Source: Limnothrix sp. CACIAM 69d (GTDB taxonomy: Bacteria > Cyanobacteriota > Cyanobacteriia > CACIAM-69d). Taken from it: a stretch of DNA of 64,000 bases. The position numbers and the translations under genes are program-made. Below, piece after piece: positions 44,806-53,793 of the stretch. The stretch spans positions 1 to 64,000 of the forward strand of contig MKGP02000070.1 in NCBI GenBank assembly GCA_001913845.2, given 5' to 3'. The notes beneath the pieces were generated by a model. It had not been told where the DNA came from and searched no databases. It was given only the letters and a program-made list of their open reading frames with translations. Positions within the stretch are counted from its first letter, which is position 1, and every line of letters begins with the position of its first letter.

Positions 44806-47529
44806 CTAGACCGATTTCACCTCACTGTGCTGGCTGGTGCGGTTACTAGCGGGATCGGCGATCGGGTTTTTGGGGGTGGGCGTTGTTTTCGTGGTCTCCA
44901 GGGGGCCGCGGGCCTCAATCAGGTCAATGGCGCGGCTGACACTTTCCGGGAAAACCACCACTAACCCGCCATCCACCGCCCGATCGAGGGCCGTATTCAC
45001 CGCCGTCGTTTCATCCAAGATGGTTTCAAACCGGCGAACCCGCGCCATCCCTTCCTGACGAGCGGCGGTGATGCCCGCTTCAATTTGGCGCGCCGCACTG
45101 CCCCGGGCCCGGCCGCGATTGTCGTCATCTTCCTTGATCAGAATTTCATCGAACATTTGGGCCGCCAGCTTGCCCAGCAATTGAAAGTCCTCATCACGGC
45201 GATCGCCCGGGCCACCGACCACGCCCACCTTGGTACCGGGCCAGTTTTGGACAAACACGCCCACCGCTTCATAACCAGCGGGATTGTGAGCGTAGTCCAC
45301 TAGGGCATGGTAGCGACCCAAATCAAACAGATTCATCCGCCCCGGAGTTTGCTTGGCACTGGAGGTGAAGGTCATCAGGGCCTGACGAATCGCCTCAATG
45401 CGCACCCCTTGGGCAAAGGCGGCCAAACTGGCGGCCAGGGCATTGGCAATTTGGAAGGCGGCCTTTCCGCCCAGGGTGAGGGGAATGTTTTCGGCTCGAT
45501 CGATCCGCAGGGTCCAATCGCCTTTGAGAATCGACAGGTAGCCATTTTCATAAACAGCGGCCAAGCCTCCCTGTCGGGCATGTTCCCGCACGATCGGGTT
45601 CTCCGGGTTCATGGAGAAATAGGTGACCTGGGCCAACACATGCTCCGCCATGGCCGCCACCAGGGGATCATCCGCATTTAATACCGCATAGCCATCGGGG
45701 GCCGCGGCTTCCGCCACCACGGCCTTTACACGGGCCATTTGCTCGATTGTGTCGATGTCCCCCAGTCCCAAATGGTCAGCGGCCACATTCAGCACCACAC
45801 CCACATCGCAGCGATCGAACGCCAAGCCCGATCGCAAAATCCCCCCCCGAGCCGTTTCCAGAATGGCCACTTCCACGGTCGGATCTTGCAGGATCAAATT
45901 GGCACTTTGGGGGCCGGTGTTGTCTCCGGGTTCCACCATGTATTCCCCGATATAAGTGCCGTCCGTGGTCGTGTAGCCCACCACTTGTCCCGTTTGGCGA
46001 TAGATATGGGCAATCAGGCGGGTGGTGGTGGTTTTGCCGTTGGTGCCGGTCACCGACACGATCGGCACATGGGCCGGCGACCCGGGCGGAAACAGCATAT
46101 CCAGCACCGGTTCCGCCACGTTGCGGGGAATGCCTTCGCTGGGCTGCACATGCATCCGGAAGCCCGGCGCAGCGTTCACTTCAATCACCACACCCCCGTT
46201 TTCGCGCAGGGGGCGGGAAATATCGGGCGTAACAATATCAATCCCGGCAATATCCAAGCCAATGATCTTGACCACCCGTTGGGCTAACCAGACGTTTTCC
46301 GGGTGAATTTCATCGGTGCGATCGATCGCGATGCCGCCGGTACTCAGGTTCGCCGTCCCTCGCAAGTAGCAAATTTCACCCCGATCGAGCACAGTATCGA
46401 GGGTCAGGCTTTGCCGTTCCAGCATTTGCTCCAAAGGGCGATCGATCGTGATTTTGGTGAGCACATTATCGTGGCCACTGCCCCGACGCGGATCGCGATT
46501 GGTTTCGTCAATCAACGCCTGAATGGTCGATCGCCCATCCCCAATCACCCGAGCCGGTACGCGCTCCGCCACGGCCACCACCTGACCATTGACCACCAAC
46601 ACCCGGTGATCATTCCCCTTATAAAACCGTTCCACCAAAATCGTCTGGGACTTGGAATCGGCCATGGCCATTTCATAGGCCTCTTCTGCCGCTTCCCAAG
46701 ATTCAATATCCAGGGTGATCCCCCGGCCATGGTTACCGTCCAAGGGCTTAATCGCGATCGGATAGCCACCGACCTCCTCGATCGCATCCTGTAGTTCGTC
46801 GAGGTATCGAACGGTTGTCCCCCGAGGAACCGGCACGCCCGCATCGGCCAAAACCCGCTTGGTGCCGTCCTTGTCGCAGGCCAACTCCACCGCCAAGATC
46901 CCCGTGCGATCGCTCAGGGTCGCTTGCACCCGCTTTTGGCGAACCCCATACCCCAACTGAATCAGGGAGCGTGCCGCCAACTGCCGCCAGGGAATTCCCC
47001 GCCGCTCTGCCTCGCGCACCAGGGATTCCGTGCTGGGGCCAAGGGCTTCCTCTGCCCGAATTTCCTCCAAATCCTGCAAGTCCTGCTCTAGCTCGGCCCG
47101 GGGATAGCTGCCCGAGTCCACAATGCTGCGGCACAAACGCACGGCTGCTCGGGCCGCATACCGCCCGGCCCGCTCGTTTTCATACTCGATCGCCACCAAA
47201 TAAACCCCCGGCTCCGAGGTTTCCCGCGTGCGCCCAAACCCCACGGGCATCTGCGTCAATTCCTGAAGTTCCAAGGCCACATGCTCCACGATGTGCCCCA
47301 TCATCGTGCCTTCGCGCACCCGCTCCAGAAAACCACCCCGCTTGCCCCGCGAGCAGTGATGCTCCATTAAGCTGGGCAGGGCTTCCACCAGTCCTTCGTA
47401 GAACCCCGGAATCTCGTTGGAGGGGCGATCAGCCAAGTCCGCCAAATCCAAACGCAAAACGACAAGCTTATGGCGGCGAATGCTCCAATAATTGGGGCCG
47501 CGGAGCGTCTGGACTTTCAGGATCTTCAT
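44806..47529 (-). CDS. cphA: Cyanophycin synthetase
   Basis: Polymerises Asp and Arg into cyanophycin, an intracellular nitrogen store, using ATP. 907 residues. An N-terminal domain (1-160, with the family start MKILKVQTLRGPNYWS) is followed by an ATP-grasp domain (about 210-480: GYPIAIKPLDGNHGRGI, EVNAAPGFRMH) that adds Asp. A Mur-ligase-like domain (about 490-870: VTGTNGKTTTTRLIAH, LETARGGILRSGL, DYAHNPAGYEAV, GDRRDED) adds Arg. The length is typical of CphA1 (about 870-900). The C-terminal 30 residues are a Pro/Thr-rich tail. The usual partner cphB (cyanophycinase) is not next to it in this window. Confidence 0.97.
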   Translation of the reverse strand: MKILKVQTLRGPNYWSIRRHKLVVLRLDLADLADRPSNEIPGFYEGLVEALPSLMEHHCSRGKRGGFLERVREGTMMGHIVEHVALELQELTQMPVGFGRTRETSEPGVYLVAIEYENERAGRYAARAAVRLCRSIVDSGSYPRAELEQDLQDLEEIRAEEALGPSTESLVREAERRGIPWRQLAARSLIQLGYGVRQKRVQATLSDRTGILAVELACDKDGTKRVLADAGVPVPRGTTVRYLDELQDAIEEVGGYPIAIKPLDGNHGRGITLDIESWEAAEEAYEMAMADSKSQTILVERFYKGNDHRVLVVNGQVVAVAERVPARVIGDGRSTIQALIDETNRDPRRGSGHDNVLTKITIDRPLEQMLERQSLTLDTVLDRGEICYLRGTANLSTGGIAIDRTDEIHPENVWLAQRVVKIIGLDIAGIDIVTPDISRPLRENGGVVIEVNAAPGFRMHVQPSEGIPRNVAEPVLDMLFPPGSPAHVPIVSVTGTNGKTTTTRLIAHIYRQTGQVVGYTTTDGTYIGEYMVEPGDNTGPQSANLILQDPTVEVAILETARGGILRSGLAFDRCDVGVVLNVAADHLGLGDIDTIEQMARVKAVVAEAAAPDGYAVLNADDPLVAAMAEHVLAQVTYFSMNPENPIVREHARQGGLAAVYENGYLSILKGDWTLRIDRAENIPLTLGGKAAFQIANALAASLAAFAQGVRIEAIRQALMTFTSSAKQTPGRMNLFDLGRYHALVDYAHNPAGYEAVGVFVQNWPGTKVGVVGGPGDRRDEDFQLLGKLAAQMFDEILIKEDDDNRGRARGSAARQIEAGITAARQEGMARVRRFETILDETTAVNTALDRAVDGGLVVVFPESVSRAIDLIEARGPLETTKTTPTPKNPIADPASNRTSQHSEVKSV

Positions 47530-48189
47530 CGGAGGCAGTGTTGAGGAAGGTTCAAAAAGAACGGGGAGATGCGTGACCCAACCGTCATCTAACGAGTCAG
47601 CGACACCGAAGGATTAGCTTAGTCTCAGTGCTGACGATGATACTGAACTGTTCCTGAGGAACAATTTTTTCAGAATTCTTAGCTGTCAGGTTAGCCGCTT
47701 GGTTCACAAACAGCAACAGAGGCCAGGGGCAATGAACGGGGATTGATCGCCCCAAATGACCAAGGCGTTATTTAGTGGGACATAGACCCGATCGACAAAG
47801 CCTTGGGGCCGCCCTGTGATCACGCCCCTGCGAGCCATGTTGGCGATCAAGCGGGTCTCCGGGTGGGGATCAAAAGAAATCTGGAAGAATGGGCGGCGTG
47901 ATCCGGATTCGCCGGTTACCGAGCTGGGTCTGGATCGGCCGGGGCCGGGGCGGTTTAAGATGAAATCGCGTTGGATTGCTCGCTAGCCAACCCGCTAGAC
48001 GGCATCTGAAATGATTAGTGATGCGGATCAGTGATGCGGGTGGTTGTGATTGTCGCGATCATAACGATGTTGTCGATCATCAACAATTAATCCCGCTTGT
48101 CATCTAAATTCCGCTTGTAGTCCCTCGTGATTGAGGACGCAGCAGTCCTTCATGCTCCGTTTTGCAACGCCCGATCGAACTCGAAACCC
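47530..48189. other. Divergent spacer between cphA and psbP
   Basis: The 660-bp spacer shows no gene; the frames crossing it are short or are shadows. In particular, cphB is not here. It contains repeats such as gatcag/tgatgcg near 48010-48050. Promoters for cphA (left) and psbP (right) are expected. Confidence 0.5.
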
Positions 48190-48756
48190 ATGCAATTTTC
48201 GTCCCTGAACCGCTCCACTTGGAAACGCCTCGCGATCGCGTTGTTGCTGACGGTTGTGGTGGCGCTGCAAGCCTGCGCCGCTCCGGCCAGCGGCTTGAAG
48301 GCCTACATTGATGCCACCAAAGGCTATCGATTCCTGTACCCGATCGGGTGGGTGGCCGTCAAAGTGGCCGGCGGGCCCGATGTGGTCTTCCATGACCTGA
48401 TCCAAGAAACCGAAAACGTCAGCGTCGTGATCAACCCCGTTCCCAGCGGCAAAGCCCTGCCCGATTTGGGAACCCCCAGCGAAGTAGGTTATCGCCTCTC
48501 CAAGAGTGCGATCGCCCCGCCCGGCTCCGGACGCACCGCCGAACTGGTGAACGCCGAGTCCCGAGAAGCCAACGGCAAAACCTACTACTTGCTGGAATAT
48601 GCCGTGAAGCTGCCTAACCAGGAGCGCCACAACCTGGCCAGCGTTGCCGTCAGCCGTGGCCAGCTCTACACCTTGAACATTTCCGCCTCCGAAGGGCGTT
48701 GGGACAAGGTGAAAGACATGTTTGAAACGGTTGTTCGATCGTTCTCCGTAGACTAG
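48190..48756 (+). CDS. psbP: CyanoP (PsbP-like) photosystem II lipoprotein
   Basis: 188 residues. The N-terminus has a basic start and hydrophobic core (LAIALLLTVVVALQAC) with the lipobox LQAC, so Cys is lipidated and the protein is attached to the lumenal face of the thylakoid membrane. The mature part shows the PsbP-fold pattern: YIDATKGYRFLYPIGW, VVFHDLIQETENVSVVINPV, LGTPSEVGYRLSKS, YYLLEYAVKLPN and LYTLNISASEGRW. CyanoP aids photosystem II assembly. ATG 48190 gives a compact signal peptide; a GTG 21 codons upstream is unlikely. A hairpin terminator follows, then maf. Confidence 0.93.
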   Translation: MQFSSLNRSTWKRLAIALLLTVVVALQACAAPASGLKAYIDATKGYRFLYPIGWVAVKVAGGPDVVFHDLIQETENVSVVINPVPSGKALPDLGTPSEVGYRLSKSAIAPPGSGRTAELVNAESREANGKTYYLLEYAVKLPNQERHNLASVAVSRGQLYTLNISASEGRWDKVKDMFETVVRSFSVD

Positions 48757-48930
48757 GCAACTTGGCCTCAACTGGGGCGACAGCGACAACCAACGGGCGA
48801 TCGGCCACACTCAGGCGATCAATAGGCGATCCATATCGGTGGCGAAGTGGCGATCGATCTCAATGGCAGTCAAACCAATGGCAGTCAACTGGATAACGAC
48901 TGATCGATCACTACCGCGTCAATCATTCAG

Positions 48931-48966
48931 ACAGGGCAATGGCAAGGCTGTTGCCCTGTTTCCTTG
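48931..48966 (+). terminator. Probable terminator after psbP
   Basis: A perfect 9-bp stem acagggcaa/ttgccctgt (48931-48939, 48951-48959) with an 11-base loop is followed by ttccttgg. It lies between psbP and maf, 175 bases after the psbP stop. The weak T-run lowers certainty. Confidence 0.45.
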
Positions 48967-49108
48967 GTAGGGTCTGGGCAATCCTGACCAAACCCTACCG
49001 CCACCCTTTCACCCAAACTTGCGCCGCTTCCTCATCCGTGGATTCACCCCGGATTCACCCCCCGTCAACCCCATCTCCTAACCTTTCGATTACTAACTGA
49101 CCAAGACT

Positions 49109-49768
49109 ATGCCTAACCCCTTGCAATTGGTGTTAGCTTCCGCCTCTCCTGCTCGCCGCAAACTCCTCCAGATGGCGGGCATTCCCCCGATCGTTTGTCC
49201 CAGCGATTTCGATGAAGATTCCGTCACCGTTTTTGATCCAGGACAACTGGTGCAAGTGCTGGCCCAGGGCAAGGCACGGGTGATTGTCAATCGGCTGCGG
49301 CAGGAACCGGCCCTGCGGCAGTCCCTATTGGGATCCCCTGAGCTGGGCAGCTCGATCGTGGTTTTGGGTTGCGATTCCGTGCTGTTGGTGAATGGGGAAG
49401 TCTATGGCAAACCCGACTCACCCGCCGAGGCCATGGAGCGCTGGCAACAAATGCGGGGAAAAATTGGTGATCTGTACACGGGCCATGTGCTGATTGATTT
49501 GGCGAGCGATCGGGAGTTGATCCAGTCCGCCACCACCCGTGTTCATTTCGCAACTCCCACCGATGCCGAAATTGCGGCCTACATCGCCACGGGCGAACCC
49601 ATGCAATGCGCCGGGTGTTTTGCCCTTGAAGGGCGCGGCGGCCTGTTTGTGGAGAAAATCGAAGGCTGCCACATGAATGTGATTGGCCTCAGCCTGCCGC
49701 TCTTGCGTCGCATGTTAGGGGAGTTGGGATACGACATAACGCAACTTTGGCAAACCCCAGCCCTTTAA
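49109..49768 (+). CDS. Maf-like nucleotide pyrophosphatase
   Basis: Hydrolyses non-canonical or regulatory nucleoside triphosphates (dTTP/UTP/m7GTP class) to monophosphates. 219 residues. Motifs seen: [18 protein letters not shown] at the N-terminus (the Maf signature with S/R residues), [35 protein letters not shown], and [26 protein letters not shown]. These are the canonical blocks, and the length is slightly above the usual 190-210. The Maf-specific substrate class cannot be assigned by eye. ATG 49109 is clear. Confidence 0.95.
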   Translation: MPNPLQLVLASASPARRKLLQMAGIPPIVCPSDFDEDSVTVFDPGQLVQVLAQGKARVIVNRLRQEPALRQSLLGSPELGSSIVVLGCDSVLLVNGEVYGKPDSPAEAMERWQQMRGKIGDLYTGHVLIDLASDRELIQSATTRVHFATPTDAEIAAYIATGEPMQCAGCFALEGRGGLFVEKIEGCHMNVIGLSLPLLRRMLGELGYDITQLWQTPAL

Positions 49769-50351
49769 AGACAAACTGGAATCGCTGGCGGCTGTGTCGG
49801 CTCCCACCTTATGGGCCGGATTGGGTCTTGGGCCCGTTGTGCCAGATTTATATCCAATCCAGATCCAGTCCATACCCAGTCAATTTTCGTCAATTCCAGC
49901 AACCCGCTCCAGAATTTCAGCCTGAAATTCAGCCTCAGCGGTGGATCTTGGTATTCAGGCGCATTTTTAGCCTTTCTGTCGCTCAATTCACTGGTGACAC
50001 GGGAGCTAAGGGCGGTACGATTGAAATTTAGGGGCAACAAGCATCAACTTTTCAGTTTTGATCGACATCACCGGCCGGCGATCAAAACGGAAAAATTGCG
50101 ATCTATCCAAACCAACTTCGTGCAAAGCAAACAGAGCCGGATTGGTCATTTTGTTTAATGGTGCGGTAGTTTCTGCCAGCGCTGCGATCGGGATTTTTAC
50201 GACTGTTTTGCAGCGCTTCAACTGGTCTGAATCCCACCAGCAAGTTGATAATTAAAATCTGGCATTTACGGAAGCGAAGTTTCGATGTTTAGGTGGATGG
50301 GGTTGCATCGCCAGCCATCGATCGCCGCCGACGAGGTTTAAGCATGTGTTC
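49769..50351. other. 583-bp spacer with long hairpin
   Basis: It contains the hairpin described at 50045-50098. Several short open frames on both strands (71-115 codons) mirror each other across this region and lack domain character. An A+T-rich stretch at 49880-50020 precedes the hairpin. The promoter of the downstream kinase gene probably lies near 50230-50330. Confidence 0.45.
50045..50098. repeat. Long near-perfect inverted repeat (hairpin)
   Basis: Arms of about 20 bases (caacttttcagttttgatcg and cgatcaaaacggaaaaattg) pair with two mismatches around a 14-base loop containing ccggccgg. The inner 10 bp are perfect. It may be a structured leader or a small-RNA element; I cannot assign it. 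Confidence 0.6.
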
Positions 50352-51611
50352 ATGAATTTTTCCAATTCGGCCAGTGTGCCCAATCGCCCACCCACGGCTT
50401 CCGGCTCCAACCACGAATCGGTTCCTTCCGAGTCACAGTCTCTGATTGTGGCGCTGGTTGGAGGCAATGAAACCTCAGAACGCCTGATTTGGGAATCTCT
50501 GATTCAGGAGTCTGGTCACGTGTTGTTCGATCGCTGGACGATCGACTCTTTAGCTCAATTGCGATCCCAAACGGATCCACCCCTGCGTGAGCTGGCTAAG
50601 GTGGAGCTGTTGGTGCTGTTGGTCATGCCGGAAACGGTGAAACCGATGCTGGCACTAGTGGATTGGCTATATCGCCAATCGGGGCTGCCCTCTTTGGTGG
50701 TGGTGATGCGTCCCCTGCCCTCCTCGATCGCGCCGTTGGTTTCAGCCCTTACCCATGGCGGCATTTGGGGCGTGGTGGGCTTGCCTTGGACTCCCGAGCA
50801 AGGGCGGGCCATGCTCGATGCGGTGAGTAGCCGATGCTTAGCCGATCGCGAAGCCCGGCGCTGTCAGGTGTCATTGGAACAGCAATTGATCGATCGCAAC
50901 CAACTGGCCGCGATCGCCCTCCATGACTCCCGCAGCGCGATCGGAGCCATTCAATCCTATGCCCAACTCATGGATCGGTTTTGGGATCATTGGCCCGCCG
51001 AACAACAGCGAGCCTACCTGAAGCGGATCGGTTGTTTAGCGGAAAAAACCCTTTCGGAATTTAACGATCTCACGGTCTTAATTGAGGCTGATTCCGGCCG
51101 ATTGCGGTTTGAACCCGCTTGGTTAGATGTCTCTGCCTTACTTCGAGAAGTGGTCGATCGTTGCCAACAAATTGCACCCGCCCTGTGCCACATCACAATC
51201 CACGATCGCCTAGATCATTCTCAAATTTGGGCCGATGCTCGCCTATTTCGGCTGATTACCAATAACCTCTTGGACAATGCCATCAAATATTCACCGGATG
51301 GCGGCACGATCGAGGTCTTTCTATCGCAACAAAGTAACTTCCTACTCTTGCAGGTTCGCGACCATGGCATTGGCATTTGCAGCGCCGATCAGGAACGGAT
51401 TTTTCAACAATTTACCAGAGGATCCAACGTCGCTGACATCCCCGGCACTGGATTGGGTTTAGCCATCATTTCCCAATGCGTTCAATTACATCACGGCAAA
51501 ATTGAACTCGATAGTGAACTACAGCAAGGCAGCATGTTCACCGTTTGGCTACCCATGATCGCACTAGGTTCTACGAATCATCACGCTGCTTCCGGCTTTG
51601 CGGATGGCTAA
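50352..51611 (+). CDS. Soluble histidine kinase with receiver-like N-terminal domain
   Basis: About 420 residues, no membrane segments. Residues about 30-160 have the alternating pattern of a response-regulator-like or pseudo-receiver domain (LIVALVGGNETSERLIWESL, VELLVLLVMPETVKPMLALV, PSLVVVMRPLPSSIAPLV); the phospho-acceptor Asp is not obvious. The HisKA region has His191 in IALHDSRSAIGAIQSYAQLM, an unusual H-box with HD in place of HE. The HATPase domain is complete (NNLLDNAIKYSPDGG, DHGIGI, GTGLGLAI). It is a cyanobacterial-type hybrid; partners are unknown. A GTG two codons upstream is equally possible as start. Confidence 0.85.
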   Translation: MNFSNSASVPNRPPTASGSNHESVPSESQSLIVALVGGNETSERLIWESLIQESGHVLFDRWTIDSLAQLRSQTDPPLRELAKVELLVLLVMPETVKPMLALVDWLYRQSGLPSLVVVMRPLPSSIAPLVSALTHGGIWGVVGLPWTPEQGRAMLDAVSSRCLADREARRCQVSLEQQLIDRNQLAAIALHDSRSAIGAIQSYAQLMDRFWDHWPAEQQRAYLKRIGCLAEKTLSEFNDLTVLIEADSGRLRFEPAWLDVSALLREVVDRCQQIAPALCHITIHDRLDHSQIWADARLFRLITNNLLDNAIKYSPDGGTIEVFLSQQSNFLLLQVRDHGIGICSADQERIFQQFTRGSNVADIPGTGLGLAIISQCVQLHHGKIELDSELQQGSMFTVWLPMIALGSTNHHAASGFADG

Positions 51612-52074
51612 CCCACGCTTATCGTTTCAACCCAAGTTCGTTGCAAATTTTGCAAGTGTTCGTTTTCAATTTTGCCAACGCCGGATGAATTCAAGTCATT
51701 AACGCCAGTACCCAAATTCCAAAAGCTGTTGCCTTTTAACTACATTTTCTCTGGTTGATCATTCAAGCTTTCGCAAGCCAGAGAATTTTAAAAAATCAAG
51801 TTCAAAGGCAACGACTTTAGAGGATAGTTCGAGAAGAAGTATGGTCAAGACTGAAAACCAGTTCAACCATAATTGAGTAGCAGTCTGTTGATAATTTTAA
51901 TAATTGGCTTGATCGAAAACTGATCGAATTTAATTGATCAGTACCGTGATTTCACTGAATCTTTACTAGCTGATCAGGTTAGGCATTCAGGCCAGTTGAT
52001 GGAAGTTCCTTGAATACTTGAAGTTGATTGATAATCGCCTTACGATCATCAACACCAGATGAGGTGGTCGCTGC
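51612..52074. other. A+T-rich spacer
   Basis: No gene is seen. The sequence is rich in gatcaatt/aattgatc-type echoes at 51890-51975 (tgatcgaatttaattgatcag, a possible operator). The promoter for the DnaJ-WD40 gene is expected in the last 150 bases. Confidence 0.45.
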
Positions 52075-53598
52075 GTGTCTCAACTGACTCTGACTCAGTG
52101 CTATCAATTGCTAGAAGTTCAGGCTGATGCATCAATCGAAGCAGTTAAGTTAGCCTATCGCCAATTAGCCAAAGTTTGGCATCCCGATCGATTTGTTGAG
52201 GATCCGGAGCTATGCAAAATCGCAGAAGCAAAGCTCAAGCAAATTAATGCGGCTTATCAGCAAATTAGGGAGCACCTGACCCAAATCGGCACTCAACCCG
52301 TAACCAACCAGCCTCCACAAGCGCCATCACCCGCCACAGCCCAAGGCACAACAGCCAGGGCTAATCGTGTTCGGGTCTCATCCCGGCCTGGGCCTGCGCG
52401 ATCGCCTGCTCAAATTTTTTATGGCTATGCGATCGACTGCATGGCACGAGGAAGCTACACGGCGGCCCAAAACTATTTGAACGATGCCATTCGCCTAGAG
52501 CCGGACTATTTAGCAGCCTATGAGTTGCGCTATGAGGTGGCCAAACGCAAGGGGTCTGATTATCTGGCTCGACAAGATTGGCAAAAAATTCAGGAACTGC
52601 AACGGAATCGAAAGGCACGCCAAAAGTCTAGTGCTCGCCCTCCTGCACCACCGGCCACCAACACCCCCGAATCCATGGTGGATCGCTTCAGCACCATTCG
52701 TGGGCCAATCTTGAACCATCAGGGCCCGGTCATCGCCATGGCCTTGGAAGCTTCGGGATTACGGCTAGGAACGATCGGTCATGATCGATGGCTGCAACTA
52801 CAGAGCCTTGATGCTGCGGCAAATGAGTCACAATCACGGCAATTTGAGGCAGAACTAACGGCTCTGGCGGTGAGTCGGGATGGGTATCTGTGGGCGATCG
52901 GCTCCGCCGATGGTGTGATTTGGATTTGGGATGGTCGGCGGCAACGGGTGGGGGCAACACTGGATGAACGGTGGTTAAACTTTGGGGCTGGGATTAACGC
53001 TTTGAGGTTTGCACCTGACGGGTTTGGATTGTGGAGTGTTGATACCCAAGGAACGGTTTGCCATTGGGACTTGAAAGCGGGGCGATCAACCTTGCGATGG
53101 TCAGCCATCGAGCTACAGCGCTCTTCGGAAGTACCCGCACCACAGGGATCTGACTTGAACGCTGTAATGAGTGCCTGCGGTCGAGCGGCATTATTGGGCG
53201 GGCAGTCCTGCGGGCTACAATTGCTGGATTTACAACAGTCCAAAATTCAGCGGCGATGGTCACTCTCACAACCGGTGAATGCTTTGGCTTGGAGTCTCGA
53301 TCGACGGGCGATCGCCCTAGCCCAAGGAGCGACGATTCAACTATCCCTGGCCTCCCCCAAACCCACTACCCGATTGTTACAGGGCCATCAAGGGCCCGTG
53401 CGAGCAATGGCGTTTGCTCCCCATAGCACTTGGTTCCTGAGCACGGGGGATGATTGCACACTTCAGTTTTGGAACCTATCGACCGATCGCCCGCTAAAAA
53501 CCCTGAGCCTGCCAGCGCCTGGCCGGGCATTGGTCACCGATGGCAAACGGATCTTCTGTGGACTGGAAACAGGAGCTGTCATGCTGATTGGAGAGTAG
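52075..53598 (+). CDS. DnaJ-TPR-WD40 fusion protein
   Basis: 507 residues. Residues 8-68 are a J-domain (YQLLEVQADASIEAVKLAYRQLAKVWHPDRF) with the HPD motif, which would stimulate a DnaK ATPase. A disordered Pro/Thr/Gln linker follows. Residues 113-160 look like a TPR-type helical pair (AIDCMARGSYTAAQNYLNDAIRLEPDYLAAYEL). From residue 213 the chain is a degenerate WD40 beta-propeller (ILNHQGPVIAMALEASG; GHQGPVRAMAFAP...TGDDCTLQFWNLS is the clearest repeat). This suggests a DnaK co-chaperone that recruits clients through the propeller. The start is GTG 52075; there is no good alternative. Confidence 0.85.
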   Translation: MSQLTLTQCYQLLEVQADASIEAVKLAYRQLAKVWHPDRFVEDPELCKIAEAKLKQINAAYQQIREHLTQIGTQPVTNQPPQAPSPATAQGTTARANRVRVSSRPGPARSPAQIFYGYAIDCMARGSYTAAQNYLNDAIRLEPDYLAAYELRYEVAKRKGSDYLARQDWQKIQELQRNRKARQKSSARPPAPPATNTPESMVDRFSTIRGPILNHQGPVIAMALEASGLRLGTIGHDRWLQLQSLDAAANESQSRQFEAELTALAVSRDGYLWAIGSADGVIWIWDGRRQRVGATLDERWLNFGAGINALRFAPDGFGLWSVDTQGTVCHWDLKAGRSTLRWSAIELQRSSEVPAPQGSDLNAVMSACGRAALLGGQSCGLQLLDLQQSKIQRRWSLSQPVNALAWSLDRRAIALAQGATIQLSLASPKPTTRLLQGHQGPVRAMAFAPHSTWFLSTGDDCTLQFWNLSTDRPLKTLSLPAPGRALVTDGKRIFCGLETGAVMLIGE

Positions 53599-53651
53599 TA
53601 GCGCAGCAGGCTTAATTTATTGGGTCAAAACGGCAAAGGCAGTCGTGGTAA

Positions 53652-53671
53652 CAAGGGGCTTAAGCCCCTTG
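53652..53671. terminator. Perfect palindrome between convergent genes
   Basis: caaggggcttaagccccttg lies between the end of the DnaJ-WD40 gene and the end of recJ and could act as a terminator or 3' stabiliser in both directions. There is no T-run. It is a sister of the palindrome at 32641-32660. Confidence 0.4.
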
Positions 53672-53793
53672 CTGCCTAACGATTTGGTGGCGATCACAGT
53701 CAGTTGACTTGGCATATCACGTTAAGGCAGTCGCGCTAGTAGGGTTTGCAACTGGCTGAACTCCCACCTTTTTCACTTTGCGATCAACGGTGA

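Noticed and set aside
50006-50255. Opposing 65-71 residue ORFs over the long hairpin
   Set aside because: They mirror each other because of the inverted repeat, and neither has domain features.
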